A stretch of DNA of 64,000 nt from the NCBI RefSeq assembly GCF_036511935.1, contig NZ_AP028878.1, forward strand, positions 868,001 through 932,000, given 5' to 3'. Position numbers and translations under genes: made by a program. Source of the stretch: Marinobacter nanhaiticus D15-8W. GTDB taxonomy: Bacteria > Pseudomonadota > Gammaproteobacteria > Pseudomonadales > Oleiphilaceae. The notes under the pieces are model-generated. The model made no database searches, was not told the origin of the DNA, and saw only the letters and a program-made list of their open reading frames with translations. This document shows, in pieces, positions 19,678-28,489 of this stretch; the stretch's first letter is position 1; each line of letters begins with the position of its first letter.

Positions 19678-21030
19678 CTATGCCTTCGGTTGCGGCTTCT
19701 TACGGCGCTTGCGGCGCCGGTTGCGGGGGCCGGTGGGGCCGAGCTCGTTGAGCATCTTCTCCCGTCCCTTTTCGTCCGCCTGCTGGAAATCGGTCCACCA
19801 TGGGCCGAGGTCTTCAGTATCTTCACCGGCCGCTTCGCGTACTAGCAGGAAATCATAGGCGGCGCGGAAACGCGGATGCTCCAGGGTGACGAAAGCGCGC
19901 TTGCCGTTGCGACGGGGCAGGCGCATCTGCAGTTCCCAGATCTCCTTCATCGGGCCTGAGAAACGGCGGGGGATGGCGGTGGCCTGGACCTGCTGGCCAA
20001 TCACCTGGGCAATGGACTGGTGCAGAGCGGGCTGGACCGGTTCACCAGCGTTCTGGCGGCGTTTCCATTCGGCTTGAAGGGCTGGCCACATTAGCGCGGC
20101 ATACAGGAAATAAGGGGTTACCGACTTGCCTTGGCGGATGCGCTGGTCGGTGTTTTCCAGCGCCTGTCGGATTACCTCGTCGGACTCGCCCTGCTCCAGT
20201 GCGGCCGCAGTCGCGGGGAATAGCGCCGCAAATAGATGATATTCCTGTAAAAGGTCGTAGGTTGTGGCGCCGAATCCGGCACAGAACAGCTTGAGCACCT
20301 CGTCGAACAGGCGTGCCGCTGGCACGTGTGTCAGCAAGGGTGCCAGTTCGCGGATCGGAGCGGCGGTATCCGGTGCCAGGTCGAAGTCGAGCTTGGCGGC
20401 AAAACGGATCGCCCGCAGCATGCGCACCGGGTCTTCACGGTAGCGGGTTTCGGCGTCGCCGATCATCGTCAGTCGACGGGCACGTAGATCGTCCACCCCG
20501 CCGGTGAAGTCGATGACGCTGAAATCCTGCAGGTTATAGTAGAGCGCGTTGACGGTGAAGTCGCGACGTAGGGCATCCTCTTCCATGGTGCCGTAGACAT
20601 TGTCCCGCAGGAGTAGGCCGTGTTCGCTTGCGCGACGATCGTCCTCGGAGTCCTCGTCCGCTTCGGCGGTATTGCCGCGGAAGGTGGTGACCTCAATGAC
20701 CTCGCGGCCAAACAGGACGTGCACGATGCGGAAGCGGCGACCGATCAGGCGCGAGTTGCGGAACAGGTCGCGCACTTCTTCCGGTGTGGCATTGGTCGCC
20801 ACATCGAAATCCTTGGGCCGCCCGTCGAGCAGGATATCCCGAACGCCGCCGCCTACCATGTAGGCTTCGAAGCCCGCGCCATTCAGCCGGCTAAGTACCT
20901 TCTTGGCGTTATCGCTGATCAGCGAACGAGAGACGGTATGCTGGTCGCGGGGAATGACCTGGCGTTGGTAGGTGGGTGGTTGTTTTTTTTGGCCTTTCCC
21001 AGGCATAAAGGACATCAGTCTTCTTAGCAT
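19678..21030 (-). CDS. pcnB: Poly(A) polymerase I
   Basis: 450 residues. It adds 3' poly(A) tails that mark RNAs for decay. The nucleotidyltransferase core has V-G-G-G-V-R-D-I-L-L-D-G-R-P-K-D-F-D-V-A-T-N-A near residue 60, followed by R-F-R-I-V-H-V and D-A-L-R-R-D-F-T-V-N-A-L. The C terminus is Arg/Lys-rich (R-R-K-R-R-K-K), typical of PcnB rather than the CCA-adding enzyme. The N terminus has several possible starts (residues 1, 6 and 9). It lies downstream of the CrcZ-type RNA, as in Pseudomonas. Confidence 0.96.
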   Translation of the reverse strand: MLRRLMSFMPGKGQKKQPPTYQRQVIPRDQHTVSRSLISDNAKKVLSRLNGAGFEAYMVGGGVRDILLDGRPKDFDVATNATPEEVRDLFRNSRLIGRRFRIVHVLFGREVIEVTTFRGNTAEADEDSEDDRRASEHGLLLRDNVYGTMEEDALRRDFTVNALYYNLQDFSVIDFTGGVDDLRARRLTMIGDAETRYREDPVRMLRAIRFAAKLDFDLAPDTAAPIRELAPLLTHVPAARLFDEVLKLFCAGFGATTYDLLQEYHLFAALFPATAAALEQGESDEVIRQALENTDQRIRQGKSVTPYFLYAALMWPALQAEWKRRQNAGEPVQPALHQSIAQVIGQQVQATAIPRRFSGPMKEIWELQMRLPRRNGKRAFVTLEHPRFRAAYDFLLVREAAGEDTEDLGPWWTDFQQADEKGREKMLNELGPTGPRNRRRKRRKKPQPKA

Positions 21031-21071
21031 CGAAACAGATTCTGGTGGATAGGACGGTTAACCCGCGCTTT

Positions 21072-21206
21072 CCTGGAGAGCCTCTGAAAAAGTCCATGCG
21101 ACGATCGTTTCCGGCGTTGCGCGATGCCTGGAGACCTCTACCAACCAGATCCACCTTGCCTCGAGCTTGCTTTCGCAGCCTGAACGTTTTCAGAAGCCCC
21201 CTGGAG
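21072..21206. mobile_element. Possible MITE with imperfect terminal inverted repeats
   Basis: AGCCTCTGAAAAAGT (21079-21093) and the reverse complement of the segment ending at 21198 (GGCTTCTGAAAACGT) agree at 12 of 15 bases, and CCTGGAG flanks both ends (21072-21078 and 21200-21206) like a seven-base target duplication. No transposase is inside. CCTGGAG also occurs once within (21127-21133), which weakens the duplication claim. The rest of 21031-21390 shows no gene. Confidence 0.4.
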
Positions 21207-21390
21207 CGTCCGGGGAAATTCATGTTGGCCGCAACTTGGGCAGCCACGGTGGGAGTTTAACGGTTTGTGTCGGTGAAGGCGAACAAGCGTCATTTCGCGG
21301 GCGAGTGGTGACAGTAATCGGGGCAGAGGATAAACCCAAACTTGGAGTGCTCGTTCCGGAAAGAAAGATTCAGAAAATGAGGTTTCCAGA

Positions 21391-21426
21391 AAATCAAAAG
21401 GCGGGAACGTGAATCACGAACCCGCC
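21391..21426 (-). terminator. Terminator of the CrcZ-type RNA
   Basis: Minus-strand hairpin GGCGGG/CCCGCC with an inner CGTGA/TCACG stem, followed by TTTTGATTT. It lies in the cbrB-pcnB gap with no protein gene before it, which fits the end of a small RNA. Confidence 0.8.
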
Positions 21427-21757
21427 GAGAAGAGTAGACGATCTGCATTGTTCTTGTTGTGGCGCGTCCTTATTAGGGTAGAACGCAAGCTCCAAACCAG
21501 GAGCGAATGATGCGAGCGGAACGCTTTGAATACAGAGAGCAGCAATGACTTTTTGCGAGATCGAAGCAGGTGAAGCGGCGTCTGGAAGACGATTCTTATC
21601 TACACTTGCAACTCGCAACAGCCAAGCACCACTAAAAAGCTCAGCACTCAAAACACTCAGTTCGCGTGCGCTCTGTTTTTGTTTTTGTTACCGAGCGCGT
21701 TGCAGCTTTTTGTTTTTGTTTTTGACGCTGCGTCATTCAGTTCTTGTTGTTGTTCGC
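21395..21757 (-). ncRNA. crcZ: CrcZ-type Hfq/Crc-sequestering RNA
   Basis: In Pseudomonas the cbrB-pcnB gap encodes CrcZ, about 400 bases long, which titrates Hfq/Crc and relieves carbon catabolite repression. The same gap here is 1.09 kb and predicts a transcript of about 363 bases. Its elements are a sigma-54 promoter 11 bases upstream of the assumed start, a terminator at the end, and four A-rich motifs of the AAnAAnAA type on the minus strand (complements at 21741-21754, 21707-21723, 21675-21689 and 21448-21460). No open frame in it looks coding. Start site estimated from the -12 box; Hfq/Crc binding is inferred from motif and synteny. Confidence 0.85.
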
Positions 21758-21767
21758 GAATATAGTT

Positions 21768-21784
21768 TGCAGTGCACGTGCCAG
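21768..21784 (-). promoter_or_regulatory. Sigma-54 promoter of crcZ
   Basis: Minus strand CTGGCACG-TGCA-CTGCA fits the -24/-12 consensus YTGGCACG-N4-TTGCW with one mismatch. It precedes the A-rich RNA and points toward pcnB. CbrB, the sigma-54 activator encoded upstream, is the expected partner. Confidence 0.82.
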
Positions 21785-21858
21785 TTTTTCTAAATCGTTA
21801 ATTAACAATGGTTTATCAATTTCGACTTAGCGCGAAGGGCGATTTTGTTAGACCTAAG

Positions 21859-21917
21859 TGTTACTTGAGGCTCTATTCTCAGACTGAGACTGTTCCCCCA
21901 GGTAACACCGGGTAACA
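21859..21917 (-). promoter_or_regulatory. Likely CbrB upstream activating sites
   Basis: On the minus strand TGTTAC occurs at 21912-21917 and 21902-21907, exactly ten bases apart, and GTAACA at 21859-21864. TGTTAC/GTAACA is the half-site known for CbrB in Pseudomonas. They lie about 80-130 bases upstream of the -24 box, the usual enhancer distance. The remaining bases to the cbrB stop show no gene. Confidence 0.7.
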
Positions 21918-22117
21918 GTTGAGATCGGGTTCAGTTTTTTGACCAAAAATTGCCCAGAAAGGTGCGACTGATCAAAGAATAGGCGACAGACAGCGGGTTC
22001 GCCAGCTAATGGCCAAATTAGGGAAGACCAGAGCCCGCGGGCGACGGGCTTACAGTCAAAGAAGGGATGCCTGTCCAGTGCTTATGGTGCTGAAACAGGG
22101 TTGGGTGGGCGTGGCCG

Positions 22118-23512
22118 TCAGTTGCTTTTCTTGCGTGGGATACCCAGGCGCTGGCGTCGCTCCCAGAGGGATTTCCGGCTGATCCCCAGCTTCTGCGCGA
22201 GCTCCGTTTCGCTCATCTTGTCCTGGTTTTCCAGCACGAAATGTTGGAAGTAGTCCTCCAGGGATAGGTCGTTGGAGGATTGCGGATCCGGCGACGGGGC
22301 GGGGTTGTCCTCTTCCAGCAGGCCGGCGGGGATGTGTACTTCACTGGCATCGGGATCCAGGTCCAGCAGCGCCGGCGTGATCATATTGTCATCGCTGAGT
22401 ATGGTGGCGCGCTCGATGGCGTTCTCCAGCTCCCGCACGTTGCCGGGCCAGCGGTGGAGTTCCAGGGCGCGCATGGCGTCCGGGCTGAGGCTGATGTCGG
22501 GTTTGCCCATCCGTTGGCCCTGGGCCTGAAGGAAACGTTTGGCCAGGCCCAGAATGTCCCCGTTGCGTTCACGTAGCGGCGGGATACGGATCTGCATGAC
22601 GTTAAGCCGGTAATAGAGGTCCTCCCGGAACTCGCCGGTCTTGGTCATGGCCCGCAAGTTGCGGTGGGTGGCGGCAATCATGCGCACGTCCACCTTGCGG
22701 CTTTGGGTTGAGCCAACCTTGCGGATCTCGCTTTCCTGTAGCACCCGGAGCAATCGGGCCTGGGCTTCGGCAGGCAGTTCACCAATCTCATCCAGGAACA
22801 GGCTGCCACCGTCGGCGGCCTCTATCAGACCGGTACGGGCCGAAACCGCGCCGGTAAAGGCCCCTTTCTCGTGACCGAAGAGTTCTGATTCGATCAGGCT
22901 TTCGGGAATCGCTGCGCAGTTGACGCAGATGAGCGGCTGGCGCGCGCGCGGACTCAACTGGTGTAGGGCGCGGGCAGCCAGTTCCTTACCGGTACCGGAT
23001 TCGCCATTGATCAGTACCGTGGTTTCCGTCGGTGCCACCTTGCGGATCAGGGTAAAGACGCTCTGCATTGCTGTGCACTGGCCGAACATGATGCGCGACG
23101 GGTCGCCGTCAGTGGCTTCGTGCTGGTTGGTGTCGTCAGCGGGAGAGGCTGCGGCTACCGGTGCCGTGCGTTCGAGAATGTCCTCGACGGTGGACAGCAT
23201 TTCGTCGTGGTCGAAGGGTTTGGCAATGTATTCCACCGCGCCCATCTTCATGGAATCTACAGCCGAGCGCAGGCTGGCATAGCTGGTCATGATCAGCACC
23301 GGGGTTTCCGGCGCGAGACGGATCAGTTCAGTGCCGGCGGCACCGGGCAGGCGCAGGTCGGAAATGATGAGGTCGAAACCGTCAAGCTCATAGTGCGAGC
23401 GAGCTTCGTCCACCGAGCCGGCATCGGACACGTCGTAGTCGGCATGGGTCAAAAGCTTGCGCAGGGCCGAGCGGATGATCTCTTCGTCTTCAACGATCAG
23501 GATACGACGCAT
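22118..23512 (-). CDS. cbrB: Sigma-54-dependent response regulator CbrB
   Basis: 464 residues from ATG 23512 (M-R-R-I-L-I-V-E-D-E); an upstream in-frame ATG at 23536 overlaps cbrA by four bases and is an alternative. The receiver domain has the acidic pocket E-D-E-E, the phosphoacceptor D in D-L-I-I-S-D-L-R-L-P and K in I-A-K-P-F. The AAA+ domain has G-E-S-G-T-G-K-E, the sigma-54 contact loop G-A-F-T-G-A and D-G-G-S-L-F-L-D-E. The C-terminal Fis-type helix-turn-helix is L-A-Q-K-L-G-I-S-R-K-S-L-W-E-R-R. It activates crcZ and carbon/nitrogen utilisation genes. Confidence 0.96.
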   Translation of the reverse strand: MRRILIVEDEEIIRSALRKLLTHADYDVSDAGSVDEARSHYELDGFDLIISDLRLPGAAGTELIRLAPETPVLIMTSYASLRSAVDSMKMGAVEYIAKPFDHDEMLSTVEDILERTAPVAAASPADDTNQHEATDGDPSRIMFGQCTAMQSVFTLIRKVAPTETTVLINGESGTGKELAARALHQLSPRARQPLICVNCAAIPESLIESELFGHEKGAFTGAVSARTGLIEAADGGSLFLDEIGELPAEAQARLLRVLQESEIRKVGSTQSRKVDVRMIAATHRNLRAMTKTGEFREDLYYRLNVMQIRIPPLRERNGDILGLAKRFLQAQGQRMGKPDISLSPDAMRALELHRWPGNVRELENAIERATILSDDNMITPALLDLDPDASEVHIPAGLLEEDNPAPSPDPQSSNDLSLEDYFQHFVLENQDKMSETELAQKLGISRKSLWERRQRLGIPRKKSN

Positions 23513-23532
23513 GCCTTGGTAAATAACCTCTC

Positions 23533-26499
23533 TCATTCGTCTTGCAGGGTTTCGGTCTCGGCTTCGTAGGCCGGCAGTCGCAACCGCACGCAGGTGCCCG
23601 CCATGCCTTCCGCCGAATTTTCGGACGCTGTCCCTGTAGCGGGGCTCTCGACCTGGATGTGGCCGTAATGTTCTTCCACGATACTGTACACCAGCGATAG
23701 CCCCAGGCCGGTACCCTGGTTGGGCGCCTTGGTGGTATAGAACGGCTCAAAGATATGGTCGAGCTGGTCCGCAGGAATGCCGGCCCCTTCGTCAACGACT
23801 TCGATGATAGCGGAGTAGGCTTCCCGCTTTCCACTGATGCTGATAAGGCTGCCTTCCGGCGATGCATCCCGGGCGTTGGCCAGCAGGTTGACGAATACCT
23901 GCACCAGACGCTGTTCGTCACCCAGCACTTGCAGGTCGCCAGGGCAATCGTTGCGGTACTGCAGGCTTCGTCCCTTGCCGCTGAGGGAGACCAGGTTGAT
24001 CGACTCGTCGATGCAGCGATGTAGGGTCACCGGTTCATAGCGATTGGCCGGCGCGTGGTTACCGGAGCGGGCGAAGTTCATCAGCGACTGCAGGATACGT
24101 GAGATGCGCCGGGTTTGCTGCTGGATCTGATCGGCCGTGGCCAGGATGTCCGGATTGTCGGTTTCCAGCTTCAGGTTCTGGGCAAGGGATGAGATGCCAG
24201 TCACGGGGTTACCAACCTCATGGGCAACACCGGCCGCCAGTCGACCCACTGAGGCCAGGCGTTCGCTGTGCATAAGCTCGTCTTCCAGCAGGCGGGTTTC
24301 GGTCTGGTCTTCAACCAATACCACGCTGCCCCCTTCGGGGTGGTCCGGGCCGCTGAGGTTGGACTTATGGAGATTAAACCAGCGCGGGCGCCCCTTGATA
24401 TCCAGGCGGTGCTTGTAGCGGTGTACTTCCTGGCCATCGACGAAATCCTCCAGCATTTCATGCCACTGTTCCGGTAGCGCGGCCAGCCGCGCGCCGACCA
24501 CGTCCTCTGCAGCAATGCCTGTGATTTCATCCATGGCGTGATTCCACATCAGGATCTCGCCGTCGTCACCGATGGAGCATGCGGCGATGGGCAGGTTTTG
24601 CAGAGTCTGGCGGTAGTGGCGCCGCAGGTTATCCAGCTCGCCCGCAAGGCCCGTCAGTTGGCTTTGGTAATCGCCCAGGGCTTTCTCGATGTAGTGGATG
24701 TCCTGACCCGAACCACGCCCTGCCTGGGGTTTGAAACCGAGGTGATGCTTGACGATGTCCTGGGCGACCGATGGCCCCATCAAGCCGGACAGGTTGACTT
24801 CGATCTGGTCTCGGAGGCGCCGCAACTGGTAGGGCCGGTATTCCACCGAGGGCAGGCGCAATTGCATGAGGGCGCGGTCCACTTCCCGCTGGGCGACCGC
24901 CCGGCCCAGCGGCTTCGCCAACTGGTGTTTGAACTCCTCGGAAGAGCCAGACAGCAGCTCCCGCCGCTGGGGGCGTGACAGGGCACCGAGAGAGCATGAT
25001 TGCGCGGCGCTGTCTTCTTCGTTGGACGTTTCCGTCAGCAACGATACCAGGGCGAATACACACACGTTCAAGGTCAGGCTGGCGAAGGCATAGATGTGCG
25101 ACGAGGACACGTCCACCATCGGCAGGCCAAAGTAGGTCAGCAAGTCCGCCGTGTAGGAGAAGGGCAGTACCAGGGTCAATGCCCAGATGCCGGAGCCGGT
25201 GATCAATCCGGCGATCAGGCCCTTGCGGTTGCCTTCAGGCCAGTAGATGACGCCCAGGGCGCCGGGGAGCAGTTGCAGTACGCCGGCGAGGGCCAGAATG
25301 CCTAGGGTGGCGAAATCGAGCTTGGAGCCGACCCACTCGTAGAAAACCAGTGCGGCGAGGATGATTGCGGCTACCAGCATCCGCTTGACCCAGCGTAGCC
25401 AGCCGTAAATATCCGAACGTTCCCTGGGCGGCTTGAGCGGCAGTACCACGTGGTTCAGGACCATCCCGGCCAGGGCCAGGGTGCTGACGATGACCAGTCC
25501 GCTGGCCGCGGACAGGCCGGCGATATACATCAAAAGGGTCAGTGCCGGGCTGCCCAGTTCGAAGGTGGCTCCCACCGCGAAATAGCTCGCCTCGACCGGG
25601 GCGTCGAGCGCCATGCCGCCCCAGAGGATAATCGGCACCGGTAGCGCCAGCATGAGCAGGTACAGTGGCAGGCCCCAACTGGCCTTGGCCAGTGCCTGGG
25701 GGCTGGGGTTTTCGCTGAAGATCATGTGGTACATGTGCGGCAGGACCAGTGCCGCGGCAAAGGACATCAGCATAAGCGCCCGCCAGCTGCCGTCATCCAG
25801 TTGCTCGCCAAACGGGCTGGAGAGGGCAATGTTGTGTGCGAGCCAAAGGTCTAGGCCCGCAGGCCCGTCGAAGATCGAGAACAGCAGTACGCCGCCGAGT
25901 AGTAGCATCGCTGCGAGTTTGACCAGGGAGTCGAAGGCAATGGCCACGACCAGGCCCTGATGGCTCTCGCTCCCCTGTTCCCGCCGTGCACCGAACAGCA
26001 CGGTGAACAGCACCATGGCGATACTGAAGAGAATGCCGATCAATTGCGGTGAAGCGTCGGGAGCGAGCATGGACGCGGTGTCGGCCACCGCCTTGATCTG
26101 CATGCTCAGCAGCGAAAGTATGGCCGCGCCGGACAGAAGGGTGACCAGCGTGCCAGCCCACTGACTGCGGTAGCGGAAAGCGAAGAGGTCGGCCAGGGAC
26201 GTAAGCTGGTAGGTGCGTCCGATGCGCAGGATCGGGTTCAGGAGTACCGGCGCCAGCAGGAAGGCGCCGCTGATGCCGATGTAGTAGGCGAGGAAGCCAA
26301 AGCCGAATTCCTCGGCCATGCCCACCGCGCCATAGACCGCCCAGATACCGGCATAGACACCCAGGCTCAGGACATAGACCAGCGGACGACGCACCCAGCG
26401 CGCGGGGAGCAGGCCACGCTCGGTGATATGGGCCAGTCCGAAAAGCAGGAGCAGGTAGGCAAGGCTGACCAGGATTAGCGTGGTGAGGCTAAAACTCAT
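23533..26499 (-). CDS. cbrA: Sensor kinase CbrA (transporter-kinase fusion)
   Basis: 988 residues from ATG 26499, chosen because it overlaps the cbrX stop by 11 bases. The first 500 or so residues form a multi-helix SLC5/sodium-solute-symporter-like membrane domain. A STAC-like linker and a PAS domain (about 640-750) follow, then the HisKA core with the phospho-His in V-A-H-E-V-G-N-P-V and the ATPase domain (N-L-L-A-N-A-R-D-A, D-E-G-A-G-I-P, G-T-G-L-G-L). It phosphorylates CbrB. In Pseudomonas CbrA links histidine transport and carbon/nitrogen balance; the ligand here is not visible. Confidence 0.96.
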   Translation of the reverse strand: MSFSLTTLILVSLAYLLLLFGLAHITERGLLPARWVRRPLVYVLSLGVYAGIWAVYGAVGMAEEFGFGFLAYYIGISGAFLLAPVLLNPILRIGRTYQLTSLADLFAFRYRSQWAGTLVTLLSGAAILSLLSMQIKAVADTASMLAPDASPQLIGILFSIAMVLFTVLFGARREQGSESHQGLVVAIAFDSLVKLAAMLLLGGVLLFSIFDGPAGLDLWLAHNIALSSPFGEQLDDGSWRALMLMSFAAALVLPHMYHMIFSENPSPQALAKASWGLPLYLLMLALPVPIILWGGMALDAPVEASYFAVGATFELGSPALTLLMYIAGLSAASGLVIVSTLALAGMVLNHVVLPLKPPRERSDIYGWLRWVKRMLVAAIILAALVFYEWVGSKLDFATLGILALAGVLQLLPGALGVIYWPEGNRKGLIAGLITGSGIWALTLVLPFSYTADLLTYFGLPMVDVSSSHIYAFASLTLNVCVFALVSLLTETSNEEDSAAQSCSLGALSRPQRRELLSGSSEEFKHQLAKPLGRAVAQREVDRALMQLRLPSVEYRPYQLRRLRDQIEVNLSGLMGPSVAQDIVKHHLGFKPQAGRGSGQDIHYIEKALGDYQSQLTGLAGELDNLRRHYRQTLQNLPIAACSIGDDGEILMWNHAMDEITGIAAEDVVGARLAALPEQWHEMLEDFVDGQEVHRYKHRLDIKGRPRWFNLHKSNLSGPDHPEGGSVVLVEDQTETRLLEDELMHSERLASVGRLAAGVAHEVGNPVTGISSLAQNLKLETDNPDILATADQIQQQTRRISRILQSLMNFARSGNHAPANRYEPVTLHRCIDESINLVSLSGKGRSLQYRNDCPGDLQVLGDEQRLVQVFVNLLANARDASPEGSLISISGKREAYSAIIEVVDEGAGIPADQLDHIFEPFYTTKAPNQGTGLGLSLVYSIVEEHYGHIQVESPATGTASENSAEGMAGTCVRLRLPAYEAETETLQDE

Positions 26500-26665
26500 T
26501 GGGGTCGCGCCGCCATTCAAGCCAGAAGCCCACCGCAATCAGCCCCGCCCACGCGAGGAACGGGCTGTACCAGGCACTACCCGGTTCGATCCACCAATCC
26601 AGGATATTGGGCGAGAAGATATACACGGCCAGAACAAGCAGAAAAACCAAGCGGTAAATATACAT
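26489..26665 (-). CDS. cbrX: Small membrane protein CbrX
   Basis: A 58-residue frame from ATG 26665 to TAG 26489, overlapping cbrA by 11 bases. It has two hydrophobic segments (about residues 5-20, rich in V/L/F, and 36-48) separated by W-W-I-E-P-G-S-A-W-Y, and ends in W-L-E-W-R-R-D-P-N-E-F. A short conserved frame overlapping cbrA, called cbrX, is known upstream of cbrA in Pseudomonas and is thought to couple its translation. cbrA has no good ribosome site of its own here, which supports coupling. Its biochemical role is unknown. Confidence 0.82.
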   Translation of the reverse strand: MYIYRLVFLLVLAVYIFSPNILDWWIEPGSAWYSPFLAWAGLIAVGFWLEWRRDPNEF

Positions 26666-26750
26666 CGAACGAATCGTTCCCTGCCGTTACTGAATGGGCC
26701 GGTTATAACACGTAGGTGCCTGTCCTGTCAGGCAGAACCCCGTATGCCTG

Positions 26751-27635
26751 TCATGCATAATCCGGCATAGCGGCTGAAGTGAGAGGTATCTGCGACGGCT
26801 GCCAGTGGTCGCGACCCCACGCCAGGATCCTTTCCGGACTTTCCTGGGACAGATAGCGCGGCGGCTGTTGCCCGAGCGCTTCCAGTGCCCGGCAGAGGTT
26901 GGCTCCTGCCTGGTCGTCGATCAGCGGCGGGGCATGGGTCTGCTTGGACAGCTTCTGGCCCTCGGTGTTGATAATGACCGGGATATGCAAATAGCTCGGA
27001 GCCTCAGACCCCAAGAGTCGATAGAGTTGCAACTGGGCCGGCGTCGTCTCCAGCAGATCCGAGCCGCGCACGATATCCGTAACCCCCTGGTCAATGTCAT
27101 CGACCACGACGGCAAGCTGGTAGGCATAGAAGCCTTCCTTGCGTTTGATGACCGGATCATCCAGTTCGGCACATACCTTAAGGTTTTGCGCTCCGAGCAG
27201 TCGGTCCGTCCAGGATTCCAGGCGGCTTTCGAGGCGAAGCCGGATGGCGTGGGGATGCTCCGGTGAATGGCGGTACTCGAGACAGTGGTGCGGATGTTGC
27301 CCGTCGTGCTCATTCAGCTCCTTGCGCGAGCAGATGCAGCGATAGGCCTTGTGGCAGGCCAGGAGTTTGTCGACGGTCGCCTCATAGGCGTCGTGCCGTT
27401 CGGACTGGAAGCGGACAGGCTCATCCCCCTGCAAACCGTGGGCCTCAAGGCTCCGCAGGATCAACGTGACCGCTTCTTCGGATTCGCGCAGCGGATCCAG
27501 ATCCTCGATACGCACAAGCCAGCCGCCATCGCGGGCCCGGGCATCCAGATAGCTGGCCAGCCCGGTCACCAGCGAACCGAAATGCAGGGGGCCGGTAGGC
27601 GAGGGCGCAAAGCGGCCCCGATAGGATGCGCTCAT
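26751..27635 (-). CDS. gluQ: Glutamyl-Q tRNA(Asp) synthetase
   Basis: 294 residues from ATG 27635; an earlier frame start would run through dksA. It glutamylates queuosine at the wobble position of tRNA-Asp. It is a GluRS catalytic domain without the anticodon-binding part. Seen: G-R-F-A-P-S-P-T-G-P-L-H-F-G-S-L (HIGH-type), a zinc site built from C-I-C-S-R and a later C-L-E-Y-R-H, and a degraded K-L-S-K-Q lysine motif. It sits immediately downstream of dksA, as in most gammaproteobacteria. Confidence 0.96.
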   Translation of the reverse strand: MSASYRGRFAPSPTGPLHFGSLVTGLASYLDARARDGGWLVRIEDLDPLRESEEAVTLILRSLEAHGLQGDEPVRFQSERHDAYEATVDKLLACHKAYRCICSRKELNEHDGQHPHHCLEYRHSPEHPHAIRLRLESRLESWTDRLLGAQNLKVCAELDDPVIKRKEGFYAYQLAVVVDDIDQGVTDIVRGSDLLETTPAQLQLYRLLGSEAPSYLHIPVIINTEGQKLSKQTHAPPLIDDQAGANLCRALEALGQQPPRYLSQESPERILAWGRDHWQPSQIPLTSAAMPDYA

Positions 27636-27693
27636 CGTTCGAAAGAAGGCCGGGATCACATGCGTGCGCCCGGCTTGTCGGATACGGGTTGGA

Positions 27694-28134
27694 TCAGAGG
27701 CCGGTCTGGCGCTCGCGAATCTCAGCCAGGGTCTTGCAGTCGATACACAGGGTCGCTGTGGGGCGCGCTTCGAGGCGGCGTGTACCGATCTCCACACCGC
27801 ACTGGTCGCAGAAGCCGTAGTCGTCCTTGTCGATGCGATCGATGGTCTTGTCGATCTTCTTGATCAGCTTACGTTCGCGGTCTCGCGTACGCAGTTCCAG
27901 ACTGAATTCCTCTTCCTGAGTCGCCCGGTCGCTGGGGTCGGCATAGTTGGCCGCATCTTCCTGCATGTGGTGCATGGTGCGGTCGACTTCTTCCATCAAT
28001 TCCTGTTTCCACTGGAGCAGGAGCTTGCGGAAGTGTTCCAGCATGTCATCGCTCATGTACTCCTCGCCCTTCTTCATCTCGTAGGGCGTGAAGTTCGTGA
28101 ACCGCTCGCGGGCTCTTTCTTCGGTATTCGGCAT
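27694..28134 (-). CDS. dksA: RNA polymerase-binding regulator DksA
   Basis: 146 residues from ATG 28134; the upstream extension is not part of the family. DksA works with ppGpp on RNA polymerase to repress rRNA and activate amino-acid promoters. Seen: the coiled-coil tip region D-R-A-T-Q-E-E-E-F-S-L-E-L-R, the basic R-E-R-K-L-I-K-K-I, and the four-cysteine zinc finger C-D-Q-C-G ... C-I-D-C. The rrn promoters of this window have GC-rich discriminators suited to such control. Confidence 0.97.
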   Translation of the reverse strand: MPNTEERARERFTNFTPYEMKKGEEYMSDDMLEHFRKLLLQWKQELMEEVDRTMHHMQEDAANYADPSDRATQEEEFSLELRTRDRERKLIKKIDKTIDRIDKDDYGFCDQCGVEIGTRRLEARPTATLCIDCKTLAEIRERQTGL

Positions 28135-28489
28135 AGAAACCAGCCTCTTATTTAACTCCAAGGAGGCTCCGGCCATTGTGGTCCGGTGCCTGGCCTGTCG
28201 GCATGGTGGTCGTCGCTGACGCCCACCTCGGATTCCTGTCACCAGTTCAGGCCCGATGGATGATTACACCAGCCTAGCACGTTTGCCGGTAGGCATCGCC
28301 CTGCTGCGGGACTGAACGAATCTGCGGAAAATAGCAGATTCACCTGAGTCGCGCTAGTCCCGGCGCCAAAGGATACGGGCCATGCCGCACAAGCGATTTG
28401 AGCGTATGATGGGCGCTGGTTTTCAGGGTAAACGCGCCGGTGGAAGGTGCCCTCGAACGGTGCTTTGCCGGTAAATGGCCGGAGTTTCT
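28135..28489. other. Divergent intergenic region dksA-sfsA
   Basis: 355 bases with no supported gene. It should hold the dksA and sfsA promoters; a TATGAT near 28404 is a weak candidate -10 for sfsA. I see no terminator or repeat. Confidence 0.5.

Noticed and set aside
20909..21247. 112-codon minus-strand frame upstream of pcnB
   Set aside because: It overlaps the start of pcnB out of frame and spans the possible MITE.
21394..21651. 85-codon minus-strand frame within the CrcZ region
   Set aside because: It lies on the RNA, covers the terminator hairpin and has no ribosome site.
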